Of a DNA stretch of 64,000 nt, positions 35,300 through 48,800 are shown one piece after another (position 1 is the first letter of the stretch; the number at the start of each line of letters is the position of its first letter). Both the position numbers and the translations under genes were made by a program. Where the stretch lies: positions 744,001 through 808,000 of the forward strand of contig VWYX01000258.1 of NCBI GenBank assembly GCA_013396525.1. The letters run 5' to 3'. This stretch comes from Chaetorhynchus papuensis. Taxonomy: Eukaryota > Chordata > Aves > Passeriformes > Rhipiduridae. The notes beneath the pieces are model-generated. The model saw nothing but the letters and a program-made list of their open reading frames with translations. It did not search any database and was not told the origin of the DNA.

Positions 35300-38200
35300 T
35301 AAGATAGCTGTAAATGGTTAAGATCAGTTTCTGGTGAAGGACAAGATAATGTAGCCTGGGACAGGTACCATACCTTACATGAGATACTGACAATCTTTGT
35401 TTCAAATTTTCCTGTTTCAGGGGGTCCTGAGCTTAAAATTGTTCTTTGAAAGGGAGGACAGGGAGATGCCCATTTGAACAACCATTTCTGAGAATTTTCT
35501 GTCCTTGAAATACTTTCATAAAAGAAGTGGTTTAGTAGCAGTTTTATCCAGGACAGTAAGCACAGGAACATTGGGGTGGCCAGTTTGAAATGGCTGACAA
35601 AATCCCTGCTGAATTCTTCAAAATGTGCCACCTTTCAATCAGGTGACAGCATCATATCATCTCCAACAGTGGAGCAGCTTCCTCCGACTCCCAGTGGCCC
35701 CTTGGTCTCCAGGTCAGGCTGCCTGCAGCATCCCAGCTCTTGCTGCCACAATTTGAAACGATATTTGGGATTACACAACCTTCAGGGAAATGCTGGAAAC
35801 CTTCCTGCTCTAGCCACAGTCCTTGCTGGGATGCTTGGCTTTGAACTGGACCCCCCAGAGCACCTTCAATGCAGAGAACTCCACCACCAAACTTCTTCCT
35901 CCTCCTTCTGCCCATGCCTCACCCCCTCCCGGGGCAGCCTGAGTACAGCAGCTGCAGCTCTCCAGCACTGCCAAGAGAAAGGAATTTGTGGTGGGTGAGA
36001 GCAGCCATGGGACTCACACTGCTCCAGGTGTGGCTGCTGCTCCAAGGGATGCAGGAACAGCCCAGCACATCTGTGCTGCTCACCCCATGCTGTTGTCCCA
36101 GCACAATGTGCCAGTGCACATCAAGGGACACCACCCTCTGGGAACAAACTGGGGTTCACAGCTCAGTGATGAGGAGGAGCTGGCAGGGCCAGGGAATGGC
36201 ACAGCAGGGGCACCAAGCCCCATAACTGCACATCCGACAGCGAGGCTGCAGTCTGTACCAGCTCTAATGAACAGGGTGAAATGTGCAGATCTCATCCTCC
36301 TCAAAGGGTTTACAACTTGCCAGTAGGAATGAAATCTCACAGGCCTGGAGGTTCAGGGTGTAACCTGCACGTGCTTAGTCTAGTCCATAGATCCTGGTGA
36401 TACAGTAAATTCTTCACAGATAAGAAAATGCATAGTTTTTTTGGTGGGCTTTGGTTTGCAGGAATTGCAAGACGTGTTTTGAGAGATAACCTCTATCTTA
36501 TCTTAATTTTTTCTGTTCTAAATTAGAACAGTCTGGATGATAAAACCATTTCTGCCACGATATTAACTCCATTAGGCAGAACAAGCTTCACTAAAAGAAT
36601 TTTAGCCTTGGCCTGAGATTCAAGGAGTTAAAATGTGGCATTACAATAGAAAATCTACAGTAGAGTTTCTAGCACTGGAAGATGACTCCTTCCACACTAC
36701 AGAAGGCAGGCAGTCAGAAATGGCTAGATAAATTATTCTCCCTTCTACTGTCCCTACTACTCTCCTCCTAAACTACCCTCCTTTCTCTGGCTAAAGCAAA
36801 GAATGGTTGACTGCTAATATTCTTGCCATCCACTCATTCTGTGTATATATTTAGATTGATCTCAAGTGTTGCAGTCTTCATGTGTGTTTTTGATATGATA
36901 CTCAGGACCAATACCAAGTGACTGACACATGTTTGTCAGATACCTCTTCACCAGCATCACACTTCTCACACTAATACTTTTCCAGATTTAGGTATTACTT
37001 TTTTCTGAGAATATATTCACAGTTTCACAGGAACACAGATAAGAAATTGAGCAGGATTAGAAAAAAAATGTTTTTATTTGTGGATTAACACAGCCCACCT
37101 GCACCCAACTTTCCGTTTTATCAACCTCCACATGTTCATAATTCTTGTCTCGTTTTTTTTTCTGAGTCCTTGCACACTACAACACACCTGCACCGTTTTG
37201 GTCACTGTTTTCTCCCTTCTTTCATGGATAACATGCTACACTTGCTATTTCCAGTCCCATTATCTCCCTCCTGGGCTGGCAGCCATTTAAGCCATCTGAC
37301 CCACTTTCCCTCTGACCTTTATTACAGAATTTCTTCTCCCAAATGACCAGCCTCCCCAGTGCACTATAGCCATTTCAGGTATGGTCTATATATTACCACA
37401 CTCCTGACCCTAATTGTTGCCTTGTGTTTTCCCCCTGGAAGAGAAGCCTTTTTTTCTTTTTCCCCTCAAAAATGCACCATTAACCTGGTGATCAACAGGA
37501 CACAGATACCCACATCCCCACATTTCTTTTAGTGGTAAAAAAGGGAAGAGACCATTTGAGGCATGTTTAACAAATCCAGTTACCTAAAGCACATCATGGA
37601 CTAGATCTTTCCTGCCTAGGCATATAAGCAAAGTCAAATTAAACTAAAAATACACACCTATCGTTTTCACAGACAGAAAAGGTTTGTATGGAGGATTTGT
37701 TCTGTTTTACACTCACAAGCCTTTTGAGGTTCTAGGCTTTTGAACATAGTAATACTTTATAAAAAATCCATTCTTAAATTCCCTTTCTTTAAGTAGATCT
37801 TGAAGTTAAGAACTGCCTTACAGAACATGTCATCACCTCAGCTGTCATTACATCACAAAATAGCATGTAAGAGCACACTGTATTTGGGATTGCATATGCA
37901 GCATGGAACTCACCAGTATTCACCCAATGCAATTGGGCAAAAAACAGTGTTTCCTGAGAAAAAATGCCTGAGAAGCAAAATGGGGTGTACTTTTAGTCAT
38001 TACAGTAAATAATAATTTCCTACCTGACAGCACAAAAATTTTATTGAAGCGTGTCATGCAGAGCAGCTGGCATAGCCTTCACCTGGTGCAGCCTTCATCT
38101 TGTGCCAAGTCACACAGTCACAGCTCTGGAAGGCGCCTGTTCAGATCAGGACCAAAGTCACAGCAATCAGAGCCAGCTCAGGATGGCTGCTAAAGCTGCA

Positions 38201-41200
38201 GCCACAGGCCTCCTATGCCCACCCTGAAATGGAAAGGACAGCGGCCTTTCCTCCTCCAAGGAGGAAGAAACCACCCCATAGACTTTGAATATAAAACCAG
38301 AAAGTGGAAAAGCTCATAGGAAAGTCCTCCCGCCTTTCCTGGAAACTTGGGTCAGGCTTGCCAGCACAACTTGTCCCTTAAAGAAATCACTGGGTAGGAA
38401 AACCAGTATGTCAGCTCTCAGGAATTCTGAGAAGAAGGAAACAACTCTAAATCCCTCTACCTTTAAGCCTTTCAATTAACTTCTGATTTTTTACGTTTGA
38501 TTCAAAACATCTTGTGTAATTTATTACTTATATTTTGTAGAAGGCCAGCACCATAAATGTGGACTTGGATTCAGCAATAATGTACATGAAGATAAACAGG
38601 AACTTGGAATGGAAACTAGGTATGTCAAGATGATCATCACAGCTTGATGGAACAACATAATAATTCGGTGTCTTATTGGCCAGATATACTGGAGATTGTA
38701 ATTTGATTACATCAAGAGAAATGGGAGCAGATCACTCAAGCTGCCTTTCTGAAGAATTCCGTAAAACCTATGGAGTCAGGAAAGGAGGTCAGAGATGGAG
38801 GTAGATGTTTGGGACCTTCAGCTTATTAGAGAATGCTGATTCATCAAAACTCTTTGCAATTCATACATTTTATAACAATAAAACTTCTGAAGGAAAGGTT
38901 CTTGGACTGAAAATTGTAGTGTTGTTCAAAAAGAGGCAAGATTTGTGGCATGTGAGCCCAGAAAGTTTAGTTTGTGAGTAACTCCCAGTAAGGCTTGACT
39001 GTGCATTCTCTTCTAACCATGGCTGTCCATGCCAACACCACTGGACAGGGTCACTGGAAGAGCAACTACTGGGGTCAAGAGCTACTTGAGGCAATTGTCA
39101 CTTGAAAAGATTAGGAGTTGATAACCTGAGCAACTCTGCAATGGAACTGGCTTTGGAGCAGACACAGCCATCTGTCAGGGGCCTGAAGATGCACCTCATT
39201 TAGCCAACCCGGTTGCCCTTCATACAATGACAAGTGACCAAAAATTTCAATAGCAATCAGCATACCAGATTTTTATGTTTCACACCAAATACCAATTGCC
39301 TGATCAGTAAGACTACAAAGGAAACATAATAAATTAGAAATGTATTTTTTTTCATTAACCTTGTTGTCAGAAAATCAGACAACATATCAGACTTGTATCA
39401 CTCTTTGAGGATACTGAGGACCCATGCGTAAAATTCTGCATCCTAATAATAACAAGCCACAGCAAAGATTTTTCAAATTTTTTTTAAACCCAAACATCTA
39501 TAGGAAAACAAAGTAAAGGTCATAATAAATAAGTTTAAAAGTTAGAAGTTCAAAGAAGACAAGGAAGAGAGGAAAAAAATGAGGGTTATAGCCCATAATT
39601 ACAGTACCATGTGAAGAATGTAGTTAAATACAAAGCTTAATATTCTTCTAAAAAGTCCAAAATAAACAGATGTACAAAGCCGTATCCAATTTTGATCATT
39701 TCCCTAAACATGTCTCTTCTACTGACTCATAGGAGTAATTTGAGGACAATACTTTTAAGAGTTGTTCCTGTGGAAACACCTCCCTCATGCTGTCCTTGCC
39801 ATGTACTTCAGATACAAAAGCAAAGCCATATGCCAATTACACCTTTCTTTGAACATTAGTTTACATTAAAATTACCTTTCCTCTAGACTACTGCTCTTAC
39901 ATTTTTATGATTCAGATGTTTAAACCTGATTAGATCTAGCAGTGACTGTATATAAGAATAACAAGCAATTGCCAAGAAAACGTAAAAAGTACTTATAGCT
40001 GTGATGAGTATCATCAAACAACTCAGAGATTTGCAGAATTTAATGACATTATTAAAAGCTGGTAATTCTAGTGATATAGACCAACAAGAAAGTACATTGC
40101 CTTTCTAGCGCTGACCTTAACTTTCTCTGTTTAGAAAAATGCAGCTCCCCTGTAAATCCTTTATTTTTAGTTTCTAGTTCTTCACAATTAATGGAGAGAG
40201 ACCAGCTTTTCCAGAAGGTGTTCAGAAGGTAGCAACATACCACAGTACTCCTACAAAACCAGCTTTTTTTCTCTGCTAATTGAAGAGGCAGCTTACAAAA
40301 GTGCTTATTTGAATTCTTTCCCTAAACTCAGTACACCGTGACCCCTGCCGACAGATGGGTTACGTCAGGACAAGAACTCTGGTATCTTGAGCTCCCAGAA
40401 GTAGTGATAAGTATCTTTCCTGTCCACAGGGCTAGGCTGAAGGAGTTGATGGCTTTAGGCACAGCAGTGGTGAGTCTTCTCCTTGCAAGATGGGTCTCCC
40501 TGAGCAAAGGCAGTGGGGTAAAGCCAGAACAGAGGAAAAGAAAAGCACTATGAATATTAGGAGATGATCCCTCAAAAAGAAGAATATGGAGGAGAAAAAC
40601 ACATACCATTTTTCCAGTTAGGATGTAGGCTAGACCACAGTCTGAACTCAGTGTCTACAAATGACCTTCACAGAGGTCTGAGAACTTCTACTGCTCATAT
40701 TTAACACGTGCTAGTATTTCTGTGTTTGGTGGAGTCAATATTTAGGTTTTTCGATCTACTGCCAAAGCAGCTCCAGAACTGAAACAGTGCAACAACATCT
40801 CCCAAGTAGTGCCGCAGAGAGGACATAGTAACTATTCTGGACATTGTCCCATCCTACAGCAGAAATACTCTCCAGGTGCCCCTGTACTGTGGCCACATTA
40901 GGGCATTGAACCACACTGATTTCTCTTGGAGAGTTTGGCTAGGATGATGCAGAGTGCTTGGCAAACACCACGAGTTATCAGCAGGGTGAAGAAATATTAG
41001 GTGTTGACTTTTCATTTACACAGTTCAGGAAAGAAATGTCGTGGGATATTTAAACAGGCTAAGTACTCAGGAGCTGTCATTTATGTCTGACAGTTGATTG
41101 TACGTGCAGAAACCTCAACTTTACCTCTGGTGACAAACAGCATGTGAGGAATGGGGAAATTACAGGCCAACTTCCTATGATTGAAACAGAAAAACAAGAG

Positions 41201-44200
41201 GGTTAATTAGATGTTACTTTTTAAAAGAATATTTTTACCTTTAATACCTTTTAATCAAGGTATCAGTTCTATGCAGTTAAGATCCAAAACCAAGCCAAAT
41301 CTAACCAATATCTCTTGACCTCAAGCAAGCGAGAGGAAGACTAGATTTAAAATAAAGACACCCTAAAATATGAGTTTCTGGCCAAACCCCACTGTTTTCA
41401 TATTTCTGCGGTATCGGAACTTTCTAGGTTAAAAAACCAAAAAGGCGTAACAGGCTCCGGGTCAACGTAAAGGGTAGTCCAGTTTCACTGTTTGCACTAG
41501 CTCAAGTTTCTAGGTTGAATTTTCTGTAGTTCATTTCTGGTATTTCTAAAAGAATCTGAAAGAGGTTGCATCAGCTTTTAAGGAGCTGTACCTGTTGCTC
41601 TGGATCTATGTGTATGTTGCAAACTTCTTCTATGCTTATTTTCAAAATTCTCTCAAAATTCAACTTGCCTTCTAAAGCAGTTTCATTTATTCCAGAAGTA
41701 GCATTAAATAGAAACTTTTACCAACTGCTGAACAGCAGAAGGTCTCAGGCTCCTCACTTGCTTACACTGGTCTCCATGAACTGCTGGAATGGAGCACAGA
41801 TACCTCTGAGGGAGCAGAAATTCAGAGTGGTTGGTGATGCCACCACACCAGGGCTGAGCAGTGTCTGAACTACCAGGTTGTACGTGATGGGGTGCAGCAT
41901 TTCTGTAGTGCAACTGCCTTGATTTTGGCTCCAAACACACAGCTCTGTGCCAAGACATTCTTTATGAATAGATGAGTTTGGGTTGGCACTATTCAAGTCG
42001 TTCTTGTGTCACTCAGTGGCTGGTATGGACCTGTCCTCTCTGAATTAGAAGCCCAAATTCCACAGACATCTAATGAGACTGTTTTTGACATTACCAAGGG
42101 CTTAATTTTACTGTGACAAACATTCATCTTCTGGCCAGAACAGACAAGTTACAGGCACACATGAGGAACCACCACAATGCACGTTTCAGGGTACTCCTTC
42201 AGCATCCCTTATTCTCTTAGCTGTTCGTATGGTTGATCACTACCAGTCTTCATGTCTCTGAATATACTTAAAATATATAATAAAGCAGTATAATAACAAT
42301 AATATACATACAGAATAATATAAAAGAGTTCCATTTAAAAACTTTAGCAATTAAATATAAAAGCTAGCCTTGTAAGAGAAGAGGCAGGGGTGGGATTTCA
42401 GGCTGTGAGAGACAGATCTCCAGACCTCTGTTGCGTGGGCAGCAGTGCTCCAGAGTCACAGTTGGCAGCTGTGCAATTTCCAGAGCAACATAGGACGCTC
42501 ATAATGAGCTGATGAGAGGCTTACCCTCTGAGGCATTGGTGGTGTTAAATACTGTGATGTAGGCTCCAGACGCTTGCTTGCACTTCAGCACAAAACTCCT
42601 GCAGAACCACCCCTCTCCTTTCCCTGGCTCTATGGCCCTGCTATTCGCTTGTTGAGATTTTCACAAAATACAGGCAGTAAATTTTCTCCATCATTTATAA
42701 CACTCATGCTTGGAGGGCTTTGCTAAGAGCAACTTGTTTTGCACTTGTGTTTTCTCCTCTGTGCTAATAACTTCATAGCCAACGAAACAGATGGAGCTGA
42801 AATACAGCTCCAGCAGAAGAGCAATGTTAATGGATTCCCCCTGTCTCACAGAATAGGAAAAGAACATGAAAAAGGAGTGCCAGAATATAATTTTTTACGT
42901 CAGCTCTACTTCTACTTTGCAGTACCTGAATGACCAAATGCCTCCAGCTGAGATGGCACTGAACCACAGATGAAGACAAAAGCTGAGAAGCCTTGGGGTT
43001 TTTTTGGCTTCTGATAATGTCAGATTCTGCAGACTAAGCCTTGAACATCTAACCTTGCTTCATTCCTGAGGAGACAGCTTTACGATCTAATTAAATTGTT
43101 TTGTTTGGAAAGCTTGTTAGCCTTCCAGATAAAGTCAGCTTAGCTGAAAACCTACCTATCAAAATTTTATTTGATTGCAAAAATAAGACCAAATAAAAAG
43201 GCTAAGCAAACACCAGCCAAATAAGAAGACTTACATACTCAGGGTTCCCAGATTCTCTCTTTGTTTTCTTTGGCTTTAAAGTCATGATTATTCATTGCTA
43301 TTTTTAGCACCAGCCACGTGCTTCTCTGAATATGAAAGAAACAAGCAGCATCACATTCCTACAAGGAATGGAAAGTCAGACAATGTGGCACCCCAGCTTA
43401 GTTCCTAGTACGGAAAGAGTGAGTCCAGGTAAATACAATACCCCCTGTGAAGTCTGCAGGTACTGTGCCTTGACCAGACATGTGCAGGTGCGAGCTGGCC
43501 TAGAATTGGCCCCAACCATCTTGATGCCTGGGCCATTGATCAAAAGGCATATTTTTTGGTCAGCAACACCAGCTCCCCACCCACTGATTTCTCAGGGAAG
43601 AGCTGGGGCTTCCTCCTTTGCAAAAAGACAACAATATTAAGAGAGACAGCTCTGGATAGAACAGCCTTTGCAAGAAACAACTTTGAGAACAACAAATAAA
43701 CAACAGGTTTTAAAGCTGTATAATACCCAGCACTGCAGGTATTCGCAATGCTGACAAATTAGGTGCTGCACGCTCAGGATGTCTAAAGTATAGGTCTTAT
43801 TTTGGAAAATGGAGAAAGTTGAGGGAGTACAAAGCAGTGAACATTGGTTTGCATAGCAGACCTTGCAGGAAAGAGAAGCAAGTGAAAGGCTGCAGTTTAA
43901 TCTCCTCGCTCATAGTAAACAGCCCATTCCTCACTACAGTAGGAGTTAAATCAGCTGGCCTATAGAAAAGCTACCTCAACATAAATATCAGAGTATAATA
44001 CATGTATTTTCCACTTGTAGACCTGGACTTGCTCCAGAAGGACAAAATGAAACAGTCCCTTAAAAACCCAGGAAAGGAGAACCAGCAAAACACTTGGATG
44101 GTTTGTCCCTGGTGGGGAAAGGAGCAATGGCACTGGCACTAGGTTATTAGTAAGTTAGAGACTGCCATCCACTCTTCTTTCTCCTCCAAACCAGAGACTG

Positions 44201-44691
44201 CAGCTGCCATACCTTGTTGCTTAGTCGTGATGATAGTTTTAGTTGTTTCAGTACCTGAGAACATTCACTATAATCCTGAAACACAAGACAGTGTAGAGCT
44301 CCATAAAAGCAACGTTTGAGGAAAAATTTAATATAGATGTAAGAGAGAATTATTGTTTATTATCTTTTTTGATTTGCACAGCTGCAGTTTCTGAACTTGA
44401 CCAAATAACATCATCAAACCCACAATTTTAGATTAAGTTGAAATGTCTAGTATATAGAAAATATTTCATCTTGGACAGAAAGACCAGAAGATGAAAAAGC
44501 CGATAAGTACTAGAATTGACTGTTTCCAGGCAAGTGATCCTCAGTCAAAAACATGAATGGCACACCAAACCTCTCTGTCCATCATTGAGATCTTGAATAT
44601 TTTTCCTCATACAATTAAATTAAGTACCCGGTACTAATCAAATTCTGGTTTGAGCATACTTAAAATTGTGTCTGCCAACCTGCCAAATTGA

Positions 44692-44706
44692 TTTTTTTTT
44701 TTTTTT
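44692..44706. repeat. Poly-T run (15)
   Basis: Fifteen T in a row on the plus strand, in AT-rich intergenic DNA. No retroposon body adjoining it was recognised. Confidence 0.7.
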
Positions 44707-46479
44707 AAAAAGGAATTTAAGGGCAGAGCAAGTTATTTTTCCAAGAAAAATTTTTACTTGAGAACTGAATGCTGTGGTCAAATCCACATACAAATTCATT
44801 TTTCATTTTCTATATTATTCTAGTACACTTATAATTAGAAGGTAAATTTTAATGGCTTTTAAATTGCAAGTAGACATTCACAGATAAGAAATACAGATTA
44901 TTCTATAATGTGGAAGATAAATTGCAAAAATTAAAGAATAATTTCTATGTCCATTTGTTTTGTGGTTGCTCTTCCATTATTTACCTTACACATTCCCATA
45001 CCAGACCTTTCCCATGTCAAGTAAAACTTTGATTACTTTTGGTCATGTGTTTACATTGAAGAATACGACAGCAGCGCCTGACAATAGATGTGTGTACTAA
45101 CACCCTTTTCCCATAGCTGGTAAAGTTTTAATTCATCTCCACCATGTATTTACATTTGAAACTGCATTGCCTGTGACCATCTGATATCACCCATGCTGGC
45201 TCATAGTCAAAGACTTACTTCCCCACAGGCAAACAACTGGATCACACAAACCTTGTTCACGCTCAGCTCTGTTCACATACCTCAGTGACAACGTCACCAG
45301 AGATGCACTGAAAGACTGCATATTCCTACCAGAAAGAGCAAATCAATACTGTTGCCATGGGAATAATGCAATCCCTCTCCCTCACCATGAATTTCTATGA
45401 AACAACAGATGAAAACCAAGCACTGTGTTTTCTACTGTACTTGTTTTTTTAATCTTTGGTTTTTTTCCAGAAAGTGTTTACATAAATAAATCAAAAGGGT
45501 GCTCAGTAATAACAAGTACCAGGTTATGCACAGGTTCCCCAGAGGAGACAAAGGGTATGAAAGGTGCCCCTGCCCCATGCAGGACAGTGGTGGGGCTGGA
45601 GCCCGCGGGTGCTGCAGTTCTGCACCCACCAGCACAGCCCGCAGCAGGCACCCAGCCTGCCCTGCACAGCACCTGCACCTCCAGGAGCTGCGGTGGGAGA
45701 GACCGAAAAACCCCACCACATGCAGCAGAGCAACCATTCACGTTAATCCCTGTGATGGGTGAGCAGGCAGAGGATTTGTAAGGGGGTTCCACGCTGGTGG
45801 CAGTGCTGCAGCCCCAGGTTTGTGAAAGGTTGGCTACTGCAGAAACAGGATTTCTCAAACTTGTTTCTGTTACGTCTACACTTACTAAACAAAAGGTATT
45901 GGGCCACACCCTACCTCATGCTAGGTGATATTCAGATGTAATGCAACACTTAATTTCATGAAACTTGTCTTGCCAAAGTCTGCAATGACCTCAGCTGAGG
46001 TGCTGCATTCCCACCTTCCTTTGACACAGTCCCCTGCTCTTCTGCTGAGTTGTGTTGCTTTCCTTTTCCTTCACTGCCAGCCTTCTGCTCTTTCTTAAAC
46101 TCTTCTACAGTTCTCATGAAAGGTGCTCGCCTTTCCAAGTCCTCTGCAACTCTCCTCTGCTTTCTTTTAGCAAGCTACAGGTCTTTGACCTTGGTTTCTT
46201 TCTCTTCACCTTCAATAATTTCTCCTAGAATCCCAAGTGCAAACAAATTATAGCCACAATTTTCATACCACTCAACTCTTAGGGTTAGACTAACACTTTA
46301 AAGTTAGACTCATTCACAAAATAAAGATAGTATCTTGTGTTAGAGAACTTCCCCCATGTTCTGATGACTGGTTTTCTACATGGCTGCCTTAAAACTTTAT
46401 ATGCAGTATAAAAAATTAACCAAGATAGAGCTACTACTGAGCTGAATTCATTTGTGTTCTTAAAATATGCACTTCAATG

Positions 46480-46545
46480 TCATAGAATCACAGAATATCT
46501 GAAGTTGGGAGGGACCTATAAGGATCATCGAGTCCAATTTCAAAA
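46480..46545 (-). mobile_element. Short CR1 3'-terminal fragment, minus strand
   Basis: tcatagaatcacagaat, then gttgggagggacct, aaggatcat and gagtccaa match the last bases of CR1 in reverse. Only about 65 bp remain. Confidence 0.75.
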
Positions 46546-47279
46546 ACCTGGGGAACAAAACATGACCTGGTAACATATTATTTAAGAAATTATACGCTAT
46601 ATAACAAAGACAGGTAAACAAGAAGCAGCAAAACTTTCACACATGCAGGCTTAACACGGCTGTATTTTGGCTTATGAGTTCTTGATACAGGCTTTTGATG
46701 TTTTCAGGTAATTCCTTGAGAATCACACCCACAGGTTACCTACAGAGATAGCTGTCAAGTGCCCTGCTCTGTGTATCATGAGCGTGGAAATAAGAAGCTA
46801 CACTCATTGTGAGACAACTCTTGGCCCTTCTGAAACAGGTGTCAAAATCTCTACTGACAACTCCAACTGGCCTTCCACCATCACATTTAAACCCAGCACA
46901 GCCTATTTTTGAAGCTTGAAAGAATATGTACAGTCTGCACTAGATGGGAGTATTTCTAAGTTTACAGTAACCACAAGCACTTCCATAAAGAGCAGAACAA
47001 CACAACAGCTCTTAAAAACACCAACAAGAAAAAGCAATAATTGATTTTACACATAAAGTCATCTGAGCTGGCTTTATCTCAGCACAGCTCTCGGACTTTA
47101 TGCTCCATCATTGCAAAGCTTGCATCAGCCCAAAGTGGCAGGAGCTACAGCAGGTGGAAACAGCACTGGAGATAGGAATGGGGAAGCCTGGTCTCCTGTA
47201 TTTGTGAGGGCCTCAGTGACACTGCCCACCACCAGGAATGCCATTTAACCTGAACAAATGTGTGCAGACCCAGCAGATT

Positions 47280-47900
47280 GGGAAAGGAAACAGATTTAGA
47301 ATCTGGCATGAATTGATTATCTAAGAGTGAGGAGTCACAGTCACAGCTGGTCATCAGGGCTGGCTAGATAAGGAGATTAGAGTATAGAAACTGATGAATT
47401 GTCTAGGATGGCAAAGAAGGGAGACAAACCTGAGGAGAGGTACGGGTGAGGTTGGTAAAGAGTGTGAGACAGAGACAGCAAACAGGAAAGCTTTGAATGG
47501 AGGCGTAGACTGGGATAAGAAATTATGATTGAGAGGGAGGAAAAGAGGGAAAAGGGCATATCAGTTATGTTTCTATACAGACTGCCGTAGGAACCAGCTA
47601 AACAAACAGAATGCTGAAAAGGTCTTGGGGCACTGATGGGAGACAGAACAAGGATACCTTTAGAGGCCCAGAAAGGAGAGTGGTGTCTGAGGAGGGGGAG
47701 AGATTTACAGGTACGAATCTCAAAGATCTTGGGTAGTGATTTCCATAGTGAGCTCAGGGTGACATCTGGGACTGGCTGAAGAACACTCCTAAAGAGAGCA
47801 GAGGAGATGGCAAATCATTCAGGGTGCACAAGGGACAGGGCTAGGTCGAGCTCAGATTGTAGAGCTGGAGAGAGAACACGAGCAGCTTGGGGAGAGGGAG
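47280..47900. other. Purine-rich strand segment
   Basis: The plus strand is strongly biased to A and G for several hundred bases (for example gagagggaggaaaagaggg near 47.53 kb). No coding frame of note or repeat unit was found. It is surrounded by ordinary intergenic DNA. Confidence 0.5.
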
Positions 47901-48761
47901 GAAATGAAGCAATAGTTGAGTCTGTGCCACCAAGTACACAGTTTTCTTCATCCCCTGGGATACAATCCAGCACTCAGGACTCTTTTCAGCCTTTCCTCAT
48001 GTCCAAACTACAGTGCTACTATCTATTTCAAAGCAGCACACTTTCTTTGAACGAGAGGGCCTGCAGGAAAGAGAGTTAATATCATGTTATTAACCACCTC
48101 CTAGCCCAGAAGCAGCTCCAGTCTGTTACAAGAAAGTTGTATCTTTTTGTACATCATTTTCTGATCTTTGAGGTCAAGCAGTGGGTTTTAACCTGAGTAT
48201 AATGCTGTTTATTATACTAACCCTCATTATAGGAAACAAGAACACAGAGCTTGAGATATTGTAGACAAGGACCATCAATATTATCTAATGATCCATCTAA
48301 CCTGGTTTAGGAAGCTGTATAACTCATTATGTGTATTTCAGCAGTCGGTTTGCCTTCAGAGATAATTCCAGACAGTTGACTTCTGCAAGGATACTTTTTC
48401 ACATTATTTCAAGCTTAGAAAAATATTAAATTACAGAAAAGTACAATTATCAAATATGATTACTAATTTCATTAGTGTGGTAACAGATAATGTTATCAGA
48501 GTAGGAAAGCACTTCTAAATCACTGGTTTTTTAACGAAGATGAAGTTGAGCTCAGAAGAGGTCATCTGAAACTGGACAATTAGACATTAGCTTGATGAAT
48601 TTGTTGATTGTCTTTCTGGACTGGGCATTAGCAGCTACCAGCATCTAGCTACAGGGTAAGAACATACAGCCAGTGCAGGGGGAAGAGGACAGGGTGACTC
48701 TGTGGTGATAACATATTCTCAGATCAGTGTACATTAGAAATTAAGACTGACGCCTTTGAAT

Positions 48762-48800
48762 ATAATAATCAACTTCTTGAACTTAACAATCAACTTCTTC
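48762..48800. repeat. Short direct repeat, period about 21
   Basis: The block aatcaacttctt occurs twice in close succession with related flanks. Confidence 0.5.

Larger units (their letters stand above)
33061..46479. other. Intergenic desert, no gene recognised
   Basis: Mostly AT-rich DNA with no supported coding exon. GC-richer patches at about 34.3-34.9, 35.6-36.3, 38.1-38.3 and 45.5-45.75 kb hold overlapping open frames (up to 145 codons) in conflicting frames and strands. A 20-bp-period duplication lies at 35.26 kb and a 15-T run at 44.69 kb. No RNA gene or transposon was recognised. Confidence 0.5.

Noticed and set aside
35576..36326. Cluster of open frames in both strands, possible gene
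   Set aside because: The GC-rich patch opens many frames at once; no consistent frame, splice sites or family similarity.
45425..45909. GC-rich patch with open frames on both strands, possible CpG-island promoter
   Set aside because: Few CpG despite the G+C content, and no exon or start context nearby.
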